Part shown: positions 53,137-61,230 of the stretch, piece by piece
Numbering within the stretch: position 1 is the stretch's first letter
How the letters are laid out: the number at the start of each line of letters is the position of its first letter
Source of the DNA: CAZLLE01 sp964560425
GTDB taxonomy: Bacteria; Campylobacterota; Campylobacteria; Campylobacterales; QNZT01
Reading direction: 5' to 3'
Length of the DNA stretch: 64,000 bases
Assembly (NCBI GenBank): GCA_964560425.1
Contig: CAZLLE010000054.1
Span: forward strand, 1 to 64,000
Notes under the pieces: generated by a model
Told to the model about the DNA's origin: nothing
Databases searched by the model: none
The model's input: the letters and a program-made list of their open reading frames with translations, nothing else
Position numbers and translations under genes: made by a program

Positions 53137-53180
53137 ATTATGTTAATATAAAAAATAAATAATAACTAAAGGTCTAATAC

Positions 53181-53849
53181 ATGTTGGCATTTGAAAAATT
53201 TCCTAAAAAAACTCCAGACAATCCATTTGTGCCTGAAGAGACCAAATTTGAGAGACCAACACCAATTGACAAAGAGATAGAACTAGATCCCAAGCGATAT
53301 ATTATGAGTAAAACTGATCCAAAAGGTATTATCGAATATGGTAATGAATATTTTGTAGAGATTAGTGGATATCGTGAGAGTGAGCTTGTTGGAAAACCTC
53401 ATAATATTATTAGACATCCAGACATGCCAAAAGTAGTTTTCAAACTTCTTTGGGATAGGATTCAGAATAGAAAAAATATTTTTGCAATTGTTAAAAATCT
53501 TTCAAAAAGTGGTAGGTACTATTGGGTAATTACAGATTTTGATGTAAAGGTAAATAAAGCAACAAATGAAATTGTTGGTTATTTTGCATACAGAAGATCA
53601 GCTCCAAAACATGCTGTAAAAGAGATAGAAAAAGTTTACAAAAAACTTATTGAGATAGAAAAAGAGGGAGGCGTTAAAGCTTCTGAAAAATATTTCACAG
53701 GATTTTTAGAAGAGCAGGGTAAAACTTATGATCAATATATTGATGAAATTACAGAAAATACAGGTTTTGTCAAGATGTGGTTTAAAGCTATGAAAAAATT
53801 CTTTTCACATTCAGATAGTGATAGACATCACTCATCTCTATCTTTCTAA
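53181..53849 (+). CDS. PAS-domain taxis sensor (Aer/CetB-like)
   Basis: A 222-residue soluble protein with one PAS domain (about 35-140) in the aerotaxis subgroup: TDPKGIIEYGNEYFVEISGYRESELVGKPHNIIRHPDMP is nearly the standard Aer/CetB FAD-binding block, followed by YYWVITDFDVKVN and FAYRR. The tail is helical (about 145-205) and ends in a Ser/His-rich patch. There is no signalling domain, so it must work with a separate MCP-like partner, as CetB does with CetA. Neither chemoreceptor in the window is adjacent. It has its own consensus promoter and a strong terminator, so it is a single-gene unit. Confidence 0.85.
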   Translation: MLAFEKFPKKTPDNPFVPEETKFERPTPIDKEIELDPKRYIMSKTDPKGIIEYGNEYFVEISGYRESELVGKPHNIIRHPDMPKVVFKLLWDRIQNRKNIFAIVKNLSKSGRYYWVITDFDVKVNKATNEIVGYFAYRRSAPKHAVKEIEKVYKKLIEIEKEGGVKASEKYFTGFLEEQGKTYDQYIDEITENTGFVKMWFKAMKKFFSHSDSDRHHSSLSF

Positions 53850-53852
53850 GTT

Positions 53853-53883
53853 AGATTGTTTGGCAATTATTGCCAAACAATCT
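53853..53883. terminator. Bidirectional hairpin terminator
   Basis: Perfect 14-base stem AGATTGTTTGGCAA/TTGCCAAACAATCT with a 3-base loop, between the PAS gene and the convergent M20 peptidase gene. It overlaps the peptidase stop codon. Confidence 0.8.
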
Positions 53884-54991
53884 AATTAAACCGATTTTCC
53901 ATAAGTGCGGAGAGTATTTTTTCACTCAAATCAATTCTATCTATAAAACTTTTTTTAGAAGCCCTTTCATTTACAGTATGATCTCCATCACCAAATGGTC
54001 CAAATCCATCTAAGGTTATTACACCTGCATTTGATATAATATTTGCATCACTAACACCACCTCTTTTTTCAGTAAGCAATTTTTCTCCACAAATATTTTC
54101 AATCTGCTCAAGAAAATGAGCTTGCTCATTTATGGGTTGCATGACATCTCTTTGAATTCCTCCCAAAAAGAGAGTCTCTACTCCTTTAACTACACTGTTG
54201 TCTACGATCTCTTGCATCTGTTTCAAGACTCTATCTCTCTCTTTGATATCTGTATATCTAATTTCAACAACAAGTTGAGCTGTAGGGGATATTGTATTTG
54301 CTCCGATTCCTCCATCAATTTTACCCACATTGACTGTTGTCTCTTTTTCAAGGTTTGTTAAGGCTGTTAAATCAATTAGTTTGTGAGCTGCTTCCAAATT
54401 AGCATTGATTCCATGAATATAGTTATTTCCCGCATGTGCTGCCTTTCCTATAATCTCTATAAAAAAAGTGCCAACTCCTTTTCTCCCTATTACAACTTCA
54501 CCATTTTCTCCCGCAGCTTCATAAACCAAACAGTAATCATAATCTTTTGCTAGTTCCATAGTTACAAATTTGGAGTCATCACTTCCTGTCTCTTCATCAC
54601 TGACTAGAAGCATATCTATATTTTTAATCTCTTTATACTTCTCTTTTATTTGACGCAGTGCCATTAGGGCTATATAATTTCCACCCTTCATATCACACAC
54701 ACCCGGACCATAAATCCACTCTTCATCTTCTTTAAAATTTTCAAAACTATTTGGAGGAAAAACTGTATCTAAATGTCCAAGAAGAAGAACTTTTTTACCT
54801 TTTTGCTTTTTAGATATAAAATGTAGATGATTTCCTATCTTCTCTCTATTGTACGATATTCTCTCAAAGCCTAAATTCTCCATCCATGTTGTAAAGATAT
54901 CACCATTTTTATCTACACCCTCTTTATTCTTAGTATAAGAATTTAGCTCTATAATGGATTTTAGTTCATAAAAATCAAACTTTTTATACAT
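53882..54991 (-). CDS. M20 family metallopeptidase (carboxypeptidase G2-like)
   Basis: A 369-residue soluble zinc hydrolase of the ArgE/DapE/CPG2 family. Metal site residues: His73 and Asp75 (GHLDTVFPP), Asp100 (VCDMKGG), Glu133/Glu134 (SDEETGS) with the catalytic Glu, and a late His in FGDGDHTVNE. A dimerisation insert with HAGNNYIHGINANLEAA lies in the middle. CPG2-type members remove C-terminal glutamate, but substrates vary widely. No signal peptide, so cytoplasmic. It is divergent from the two ATP-grasp genes across a 98-base region with an inverted repeat, which suggests shared control and possibly opposing chemistry. Confidence 0.85.
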   Translation of the reverse strand: MYKKFDFYELKSIIELNSYTKNKEGVDKNGDIFTTWMENLGFERISYNREKIGNHLHFISKKQKGKKVLLLGHLDTVFPPNSFENFKEDEEWIYGPGVCDMKGGNYIALMALRQIKEKYKEIKNIDMLLVSDEETGSDDSKFVTMELAKDYDYCLVYEAAGENGEVVIGRKGVGTFFIEIIGKAAHAGNNYIHGINANLEAAHKLIDLTALTNLEKETTVNVGKIDGGIGANTISPTAQLVVEIRYTDIKERDRVLKQMQEIVDNSVVKGVETLFLGGIQRDVMQPINEQAHFLEQIENICGEKLLTEKRGGVSDANIISNAGVITLDGFGPFGDGDHTVNERASKKSFIDRIDLSEKILSALMENRFN

Positions 54992-55026
54992 TTTTATCTT
55001 TTCCTCTTAATCTTTTTTATATTAAA

Positions 55027-55050
55027 ACGATATTGTATCAAATATATCGT
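55027..55050. promoter_or_regulatory. Inverted repeat between divergent promoters (candidate operator)
   Basis: ACGATAT (55027-55033) and ATATCGT (55044-55050) are inverted with a 10-base gap. A TACAAT for the minus strand (reverse of 55032-55037) lies within it, and the plus-strand TATAAT directly follows. Confidence 0.45.
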
Positions 55051-55055
55051 ATAAT
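55050..55055 (+). promoter_or_regulatory. -10 box of the tandem ATP-grasp genes
   Basis: TATAAT abutting the inverted repeat, about 34 bases before the TTG start at 55090. Confidence 0.5.
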
Positions 55056-55089
55056 TTTAAAAATATTTTTTACCAAAAAAGGATAAAGA

Positions 55090-55998
55090 TTGTCTCAGTA
55101 TAAAATCGGAATGTGGTTATATCAAAATAGCGGTGGTGAGCAGGTTCAACAAAAAATAATTGATCGCTTAAGAGAGAGAGATATTATCTCAATTCCTGAT
55201 CTTAATCTAAGACACTCTATTGCCAAAAATGGTAATATTATCTGTAAAGGTGTAAATATGGAGGAGCTAGATCTTTTCTTCTCCTATAATGCAGGTGAGC
55301 AGACACAGTATCAAGTCTATTTATATGAGATGTTAAATCATTTTGTACCGATAATAAATAACTATGATGCGTTTACTCTAAGCGAGGATAAATTTAAGAC
55401 ATCACATATTCTTCAAAGAAATGGAATTGTTACACCCGAGTATAAACTGTGCCATCGTGATGATATTGATAATCTCAAAAATGTACTTCGTGAATGGGGT
55501 GGTAAAATAGTCTATAAACCAACTGATGGTTGGGGAGGAATGGGTCTTGTAAAAATAGAGAGTGAAGCGACACTTGATATGTTATTACCATTTCTTAATC
55601 AGACAGATATTCGTTATTTTTATGTAGAGAGATTTATATCTTATGATAATACAGATTTTCGTATTGATATTGTAGATGGAGAGTTTGTCTCATGTTATGG
55701 AAGACAAGCACCAAAAGATGATTGGAAGACAAATATTACAAGTGGAGGAAAGGTTATATTAAGAGAACCAGATGATGAAGTTGTTGAAGTAGCAAAAAAA
55801 GCTGCAAAAATCACTGGTTTAGAGATTGCAGGTGTTGATCTAATTTATGATCAAGAGAGAGAAGAGTATGTAGTCCTAGAGGTCAATGGTATTCCCGCAT
55901 TTGCCACACCTGAACAAGAAAAAATGGGACTCAACTTTAATGATAAAAAAATTGACCTAATTGTCAATTTGATGGAAAAAACTGTAAAAGGAGAGTAG
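55090..55998 (+). CDS. RimK-like ATP-grasp ligase (first of pair)
   Basis: A 302-residue ATP-grasp protein in the RimK/glutathione-synthetase-like group. ATP-site Lys143 and Gly-rich loop DGWGGMG (146-152), Arg191 in TDFRIDI, the loop DWKTNITSGG (211-220) resembling RimK DWRTN...GG, and metal ligands Asp250, Glu264 and Asn266 (LEVNGIP) are all present, so it should be active. Such enzymes join a carboxylate to an amine, often amino acids to proteins, peptides or cofactors. The N-terminal preATP-grasp domain (1-95) differs from RimK, so the substrate is unknown. TTG start with AAGGAT about 6 bases upstream. One base separates it from the second ligase. Confidence 0.85.
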   Translation: MSQYKIGMWLYQNSGGEQVQQKIIDRLRERDIISIPDLNLRHSIAKNGNIICKGVNMEELDLFFSYNAGEQTQYQVYLYEMLNHFVPIINNYDAFTLSEDKFKTSHILQRNGIVTPEYKLCHRDDIDNLKNVLREWGGKIVYKPTDGWGGMGLVKIESEATLDMLLPFLNQTDIRYFYVERFISYDNTDFRIDIVDGEFVSCYGRQAPKDDWKTNITSGGKVILREPDDEVVEVAKKAAKITGLEIAGVDLIYDQEREEYVVLEVNGIPAFATPEQEKMGLNFNDKKIDLIVNLMEKTVKGE

Positions 55999-55999
55999 A

Positions 56000-57424
56000 A
56001 TGAGCAAGAGCAAAAAGAAAAAGGGCAAACAAAAGTTACCAAGGTTGGGGTTTTTATATCTAGATTATGTATTAAGATTTTTTGACCACTCCAACTTTAG
56101 AGGATGGCCAGATAAGATAGAGAGCGTAACCTACCACTGGAAAAATGATAAAAAGAGATTTATAAAAGAGGTTAAAAGAAAAAAAATTGATGTCCTAATA
56201 GGTAATATTCCTGCAACCGCATATGAGACATTTAGAGAGATTGCAAGAGAGCTACCGCATGTTCAATTTGTACCATCTTTAGATACTCAATTTTCAAATA
56301 AATCTAAAGAGAATGTTACTAGATTTTGTTGGAAATATAATATTCCCGTACCAAAAACATATATATATTATGATCGAGCAAAAGGTTATGAGTTTATCAA
56401 AAAGACTAAATATCCTAAAATTATAAAAAAGAGTTACGGTCCATCAAATTATGGTGGATATTTTGTTCATAAAGTAGACTCTCCTGATGAGGCAAAAAAA
56501 CTATTTGATACAAAAAAATATCATCCTATGTATATTCAAGATTTTGTTCCAATGAGTGCCGATGTAAGAGTAATGTTGGTTGGACATAAACCTGTTTGTG
56601 CATTTTGGAGAAGACCACCAGAGGGTGAGTGGCTTACAAATACTTCTCAAGGTGGAAGTATGGATTATCAAAATATTCCAAAAGAGCTTCTTGATTTGGC
56701 AGTAAAAGTATCTAAGGCTGCAAATGCAGATTATTGGGCTTGTGATATTGCTGTTGGAGTAGATGGTAAATATAGAATTTTGGAGTGTGCTACAGCATTT
56801 GCAGCATTTCCATATATTCGAGATTGGATTGGTCAATATCTTATGTGGAAATTTAGTAATGGCAAAATGAGAAAGCCAAATATTCCACTCTATAACTGGG
56901 AAGAGCTTGGTAAAATTGATAGTTCACTTCTAAGAACCATGCGTCATATCACTTTTGGTAAATATACTCCTAGTTATGATGGTGAGTATTTCTTAAATAA
57001 AAGAAAAAGTAGTGAGAATGGTGAAGAGGTACTATTTGAACTTGATGAACTATATCCAATGTTTTTAGTTAAAGCTAAAAAGGGTGAAGAGTGGCCAAGT
57101 GAAAAGTGGAATTTTCAAGATATGAATCCTATTAAAGAGATGAATCATCACAATCATGTGGATGATATCCCCTCTAGTGATGAAGTAGCCATAGAGAATG
57201 AGGAGATAGGTGATAGTGAATTTTTTGAATACCTTTCAACATCTGTAAAAGGGGTAGGAAAGAAAAAAGCAGAAAAAATCCTTGATCAAAAAAGTAAGGG
57301 TGAACTTGTAACTATGTTAGAGACTAATCCTACAGGGCTTTTAGATCTTAAAGGTATTGGCAAAAAAACACTTCCAAAACTTCTTGAAAAATGGCAAGAT
57401 TTTAAAAGAATGTTAAGAGGTTAA
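56000..57424 (+). CDS. RimK-like ATP-grasp protein with C-terminal double helix-hairpin-helix
   Basis: A 474-residue protein. A basic start (KSKKKKGKQK) precedes a preATP-grasp domain, then an ATP-grasp core with Lys143/Lys144 (PKIIKKSYGPSNYGG), Arg190 (ADVRVML), the loop EWLTNTSQGG (210-219) and Asp249, Glu262. The position of the metal-binding Asn is Ala264 (LECATAF rather than LEVN), so activity may be altered. Residues about 290-400 are an acidic, His-containing linker. Residues 412-474 form two helix-hairpin-helix motifs, VKGVGKKKAEKIL and LKGIGKKTLPKLL, much like the RecD2/RuvA-type DNA-binding (HhH)2. An ATP-grasp/HhH fusion is unusual and points to a nucleic-acid-bound substrate. Confidence 0.83.
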   Translation: MSKSKKKKGKQKLPRLGFLYLDYVLRFFDHSNFRGWPDKIESVTYHWKNDKKRFIKEVKRKKIDVLIGNIPATAYETFREIARELPHVQFVPSLDTQFSNKSKENVTRFCWKYNIPVPKTYIYYDRAKGYEFIKKTKYPKIIKKSYGPSNYGGYFVHKVDSPDEAKKLFDTKKYHPMYIQDFVPMSADVRVMLVGHKPVCAFWRRPPEGEWLTNTSQGGSMDYQNIPKELLDLAVKVSKAANADYWACDIAVGVDGKYRILECATAFAAFPYIRDWIGQYLMWKFSNGKMRKPNIPLYNWEELGKIDSSLLRTMRHITFGKYTPSYDGEYFLNKRKSSENGEEVLFELDELYPMFLVKAKKGEEWPSEKWNFQDMNPIKEMNHHNHVDDIPSSDEVAIENEEIGDSEFFEYLSTSVKGVGKKKAEKILDQKSKGELVTMLETNPTGLLDLKGIGKKTLPKLLEKWQDFKRMLRG

Positions 57425-57435
57425 AACCCTCTTAA
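57413..57435. terminator. Bidirectional hairpin terminator
   Basis: TTAAGAGG/CCTCTTAA stem with a 7-base loop and TATTTTTC after it on the plus strand. It spans the ends of the convergent ATP-grasp and methylase genes. Confidence 0.65.
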
Positions 57436-58427
57436 TATTTTTCTAATATGTGTAAATATTCATAAGTAGATTTGGCTTTATGATTTCTATTTTCTGTCTT
57501 ATCTGCTTTGAATCTTTGATACTTCTTTTTGACTAAATTATATCTACCGTATCTGCTCATGATAGTTTTTATTACCTCTTCGCTCATGAGTCCTTCATTG
57601 TTATAACTTAAAAAGATATATTTAAAATTTGCCTCTTTTATTAACTCTTCAAAACTTTGTGATACTTTTTTGGTTGTACAATAATCTGATTTGAAATACT
57701 CTCTTAATCCTGTTTTTCCTTTTGGTATAAAAGTGTCATATCTTGCAATAGTTGTCAAAAGATGATAATTTGCTCCATATTGTCTTGCATTATATGGTGG
57801 ATCTAAATATAAGATATCACCCTCTATTTTTTTGATAAGAGTATTGCTATCTTCATGATATATCTCATGAAGGTTATTACTCTCTTCAAATAGGGCAGGT
57901 TCCAATATTAGTGGTTTTCTTGCTGTTCTTTTGAGCTCTTTTAGAAATGCTCCATATATTGAGGCGGTGTTTGCCACTTTATCGCTACTTTCAAGAAGTG
58001 AGGCTAATAGGAAGAAGTATATATCAGGATTTGCACCTTTGTATCTATTTATCTCTTCTCTTATTGCATCAATTTTTTTGCCATTTTCATCACTAAAATA
58101 TTGTCTACCACTTCCACTTCCCAAGCAGTAATTCTGATATATAAATCCCTCTTTGGTAGATTCTACTTCATTTAATGACTCTATAATATTTCTGTAGTTT
58201 GGTATCTCTTTGTTATTGCCAATATAATTTCTAGATAAGATATAGCTAAAATATTCAAGATCATTACTGATTACCTTTTTGACTCTTGATTTAAAGACTC
58301 TGCCTATAATACTTGTACCTGCAAATATGTCACAAAAAACTTTATCTTTGAGATCAATACCTACAACACCTTCTACTGTATCTTGAATAAAAGAAGATAG
58401 CTTTAATTTGGAGCCTATATAGTTCAT
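57432..58427 (-). CDS. D12-class N6-adenine DNA methyltransferase (orphan)
   Basis: A 331-residue methyltransferase. ATG at 58427 (AAGG 6 bases upstream) gives the typical start MNYIGSKLKLSSFI. The SAM-binding motif FAGTSIIG spans 35-42 and the catalytic DPPY 209-212, followed by NARQYGANYHLL, in the order of class alpha enzymes (Dam/M.FokI type). No restriction endonuclease or specificity gene is adjacent, so it is an orphan, perhaps regulatory or an anti-restriction relic. Target sequence cannot be told. It converges on the ATP-grasp/HhH gene. Confidence 0.86.
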   Translation of the reverse strand: MNYIGSKLKLSSFIQDTVEGVVGIDLKDKVFCDIFAGTSIIGRVFKSRVKKVISNDLEYFSYILSRNYIGNNKEIPNYRNIIESLNEVESTKEGFIYQNYCLGSGSGRQYFSDENGKKIDAIREEINRYKGANPDIYFFLLASLLESSDKVANTASIYGAFLKELKRTARKPLILEPALFEESNNLHEIYHEDSNTLIKKIEGDILYLDPPYNARQYGANYHLLTTIARYDTFIPKGKTGLREYFKSDYCTTKKVSQSFEELIKEANFKYIFLSYNNEGLMSEEVIKTIMSRYGRYNLVKKKYQRFKADKTENRNHKAKSTYEYLHILEKY

Positions 58428-58505
58428 GTAGTACCTTGAGTGAATTAAATATAAAAGGATTTTAGCCGATACTTCTTGCAATATAACTTATTTGGAGTGT
58501 GAAAA

Positions 58506-59582
58506 ATGTTTGGAATGAAAAAAGCTATCCTTTTAGAAGAGTATAAAGAGGAGATTGATGATCTTAAATCAGTTAATGTCAAGCTACAAGATAAAGTAGC
58601 ACAATTAGAGAGCATATTGGCTTCAAAAAGTTCAAGTACTCAAGATGAAGATTTTATCAAAGATAGACAAGAGATGGTTAAAATTTTACTCTCTGGATAT
58701 GAAGATGGTATTGGGTTTTTGCAAAATAATATAGAGGGAAGTTTAGAATCACTTATTGATGCAAATAATCTTAATGACGAAACATTTCATAAAATTTCAG
58801 AAGCAAGATCTCAAACTGAAAAAGTAATCTCCTCCGTAGATAGTATACAGCAATATACAGAGCAATTAAGAGATAATTCGGGTTCACTAAATAATAGTGT
58901 TATCTCTATTGCTGAGATTATAAACCTAATTAAAGATATCTCTGATCAGACAAATCTTTTGGCTTTGAATGCTGCAATTGAAGCAGCACGAGCGGGTGAA
59001 CATGGTCGTGGATTTGCTGTTGTTGCTGATGAGGTTAGAAAACTTGCAGAGAGAACTCAAAAAGCTACACAAGAGGTAGAGATCAATATTAGTGGACTCA
59101 AACAAAACTCCAATCAGATGATAGAAATTAGTGAAATTTTTAGTAGTGAAACAAACTCAATTATGGGAACTTTAGATTCATTTATGGGTAATGTAGATGA
59201 TATAAGTACTAATGCACAAAATATTGTAAATAAGACAGAGAATATTACAAAAGAGATTACTGTAGGAAATGGTAAAATAGATCATGTTAATCTTAAATTA
59301 CAAGCTTATAAAGCGATATTAAATGGAGAGAGAACAACTATACCAGATCAACATAGTTGTAGGTTTGGAAAGTGGTTTACTCAATTTTCTCGTGAATCAT
59401 TATCGGGTAATAGTAGAGTTGTTAGTAGCGTATCCAAACATCATGCAAATGTTCATAATGGATTATCTAAAGCAGTAGAGAGTGATTTACATAGTAGTAT
59501 AGCAGTTATGAAAGATGTAGAATACTCTAGTAAAGTGGCATTTGATGAACTTCTAGATGCTCTAAAAGAGGTACAAAAGTAG
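58506..59582 (+). CDS. Cytoplasmic MCP with C-terminal CZB zinc-binding domain
   Basis: A 358-residue chemoreceptor-like protein with no membrane segment. An N-terminal coiled coil (8-45) leads to the signalling hairpin ISDQTNLLALNAAIEAARAGEHGRGF (about 145-170). Residues about 255-356 form a chemoreceptor zinc-binding domain with ligands His260, Cys285 (HSCRFGKW), His313 and His317 (HxxxH). CZB proteins sense redox state or hypochlorous acid by zinc-bound Cys. Without a sensor domain it probably reports cytoplasmic redox or zinc. GGAG upstream sets the start. Confidence 0.9.
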   Translation: MFGMKKAILLEEYKEEIDDLKSVNVKLQDKVAQLESILASKSSSTQDEDFIKDRQEMVKILLSGYEDGIGFLQNNIEGSLESLIDANNLNDETFHKISEARSQTEKVISSVDSIQQYTEQLRDNSGSLNNSVISIAEIINLIKDISDQTNLLALNAAIEAARAGEHGRGFAVVADEVRKLAERTQKATQEVEINISGLKQNSNQMIEISEIFSSETNSIMGTLDSFMGNVDDISTNAQNIVNKTENITKEITVGNGKIDHVNLKLQAYKAILNGERTTIPDQHSCRFGKWFTQFSRESLSGNSRVVSSVSKHHANVHNGLSKAVESDLHSSIAVMKDVEYSSKVAFDELLDALKEVQK

Positions 59583-59601
59583 GAAGCTTTTCCTTCCTAC
59601 T
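59578..59601. terminator. Bidirectional hairpin terminator
   Basis: AGTAGGAAG/CTTCCTACT stem with a 6-base CTTTTC loop, shared by the convergent CZB-MCP and trpA genes and overlapping both stops. Confidence 0.7.
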
Positions 59602-60337
59602 CATTTATTTGCTCTTTTATGTTTCTTGCTAAGGTTTGAATCTTCTCAATCTTTTGAGAATTTGATCTGTTTGGATCTAATAAAATTTCTACAAAAGCAC
59701 TCCCTACAATTACACCATCAACACCTTTTGCCTTCTCTTTTGCTGTCTTCTCATTTACACCAAAACCGATAAAAATATCAGTATCACTCACACTTCTGAT
59801 ATCACCAATAACTCGGCTCAAATCTTCCTCTTTACCACTTCCTGTAATGCCTGTATAAGCTACAAGATAGATAAATTTTTGTGCGTTTTGTAAAATTGTA
59901 TGTACTCTAGCTCTTGAATCTGTAGGTGCTACAAAATCTATGAGTGCTAGATTATTATCTTTGAATAATTGTTTATAAAAGCGGCTCTCTTCATGTGGAA
60001 GATCGGGGATAATAAATCCACTTATTCCTCTATCTTGTGCCTCTTGAATAAAACGATCAATACCTCTTTTGTAAAAAGGGTTAAAATATCCCATCCAAAG
60101 TGTATCAATCTCTTTTGCAATTTTGGAAGATACTTCCAATAGATCATCTATAACAAATCCATTTTTTAAAGATTGAAGGTTTGCTTTTTCAATAATAGGA
60201 CCATCTGCTACAGGATCAGAAAATGGAATGCCAAGTTCTAGAGTATCAACACCAGCCTCTTTTAGTGCAAGTGCTGCATCTTCTGTAAAATTTAGATCAG
60301 GAAATCCTGTAGTAATGTATGCAACAAGTTTTTTCAA
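59597..60337 (-). CDS. trpA: Tryptophan synthase alpha chain
   Basis: A 246-residue TIM barrel that splits indole-glycerol phosphate to indole for the beta chain. Catalytic Glu34 (LELGIPFSDP) and Asp45 (VADGP) are present, with phosphate loop VGSAFVE late. TTG start with GGAG 5 bases upstream. No other trp gene is nearby, so it sits apart from trpB in this window. A TATAAT on the minus strand (60365-60370) is the likely promoter. Confidence 0.94.
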   Translation of the reverse strand: MKKLVAYITTGFPDLNFTEDAALALKEAGVDTLELGIPFSDPVADGPIIEKANLQSLKNGFVIDDLLEVSSKIAKEIDTLWMGYFNPFYKRGIDRFIQEAQDRGISGFIIPDLPHEESRFYKQLFKDNNLALIDFVAPTDSRARVHTILQNAQKFIYLVAYTGITGSGKEEDLSRVIGDIRSVSDTDIFIGFGVNEKTAKEKAKGVDGVIVGSAFVEILLDPNRSNSQKIEKIQTLARNIKEQINE

Positions 60338-60364
60338 TAGTTCTCCATTAAGTAATAATTTTGG

Positions 60365-60370
60365 ATTATA
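60365..60370 (-). promoter_or_regulatory. -10 box of trpA
   Basis: TATAAT on the minus strand, about 28 bases before the TTG start. It faces the weaker TAAAAT-type box (60383-60388) of panB. Confidence 0.4.
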
Positions 60371-60417
60371 TCAAATTTTAGGTAAAATCGCATAAGAAAC
60401 TTAGAGGGGAAAATCTA

Positions 60418-61230
60418 ATGAGTATGCAGAGTAAAAAGGTAGCCAATAAGGTAACTGTAACGACAATTAGAAAGATGAAAGCTATTGAACCAATTACTAT
60501 GATTACTGCCTATGATACGCTTTTTGCAAAGCTTTTTGATGGTGCTGTAGAGATGATTTTGGTTGGGGATAGTCTAAATATGAGTTTTAATGGTAAAGCA
60601 GATACTTTATCTGCAAATATGGACATGATGCTCTATCATACCAAAGCAGTATGTAATGGTGCTTCTCTCCCTCTTATTATATTTGATATGCCTTTTGGAT
60701 CGTATCAAAATGAAGATGATGCTCTAAAAAATGCTACAAGAGTCTATCAAGAGACCAATGCTAGTGCTATAAAGATAGAGGGAGGAAAAGAGAGAGCTAA
60801 TATTATTGAGACTCTTACAAATAACTCTATTGCAGTAGTAGGACATATTGGACTTATGCCTCAATTTGTACGAAGTGAAGGTGGTTACAAAGTAAAGGGT
60901 AAGGATTCTGAAAATATTGAGTTACTTGTAGAAGATGCTATTGCAATAGAAAAGGCAGGTGCTTTTTGTCTTGTAGTAGAGGGTGTAAAACCTGAAGCAG
61001 CCAAAGCTATTACTAATGCTGTAAATATTCCTACTATTGGTATTGGTGCAGGATTAGATGTTGATGGTCAAGTTTTGGTTTGGAGTGATATGTTTGGTTT
61101 TTTTGAGGGGTTTAAACCAAAATTTGTAAAACAGTATCTTAATGGGGCAAAATTGATTCGAGACTCATTAGATAATTATGTTCAAGATGTAAAGAGTAAA
61201 AAATTTCCTAGCGATGAGTATACTTATTAA
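60418..61230 (+). CDS. panB: 3-methyl-2-oxobutanoate hydroxymethyltransferase
   Basis: A 270-residue enzyme transferring a one-carbon unit from methylenetetrahydrofolate to ketoisovalerate, giving ketopantoate for coenzyme A. MITAYD, GDSLNMSFNG, IKIEGGKE and VVGHIGLMPQ are the family blocks, with the catalytic Glu in VVEGV. GAGGGG precedes the ATG. Its stop overlaps the ruvB start by one base. panC and panD are elsewhere. Confidence 0.95.
   Translation: MSMQSKKVANKVTVTTIRKMKAIEPITMITAYDTLFAKLFDGAVEMILVGDSLNMSFNGKADTLSANMDMMLYHTKAVCNGASLPLIIFDMPFGSYQNEDDALKNATRVYQETNASAIKIEGGKERANIIETLTNNSIAVVGHIGLMPQFVRSEGGYKVKGKDSENIELLVEDAIAIEKAGAFCLVVEGVKPEAAKAITNAVNIPTIGIGAGLDVDGQVLVWSDMFGFFEGFKPKFVKQYLNGAKLIRDSLDNYVQDVKSKKFPSDEYTY

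Noticed and set aside
56501..56836. 111-codon minus-strand frame within the ATP-grasp/HhH gene
   Set aside because: It lies wholly within a well-supported gene and its composition is Cys/Ile/Ser-rich nonsense; treated as an antisense shadow.
55090..57424. Assignment of the ATP-grasp pair to the GAK system or to tetrahydromethanopterin/F420 ligases
   Set aside because: The other GAK components are absent and the N-terminal domains do not show MptN or CofF features that I could recognise.
57432..58427. Complete restriction-modification system
   Set aside because: No endonuclease or specificity subunit gene on either side; neighbours are ATP-grasp and chemoreceptor genes.
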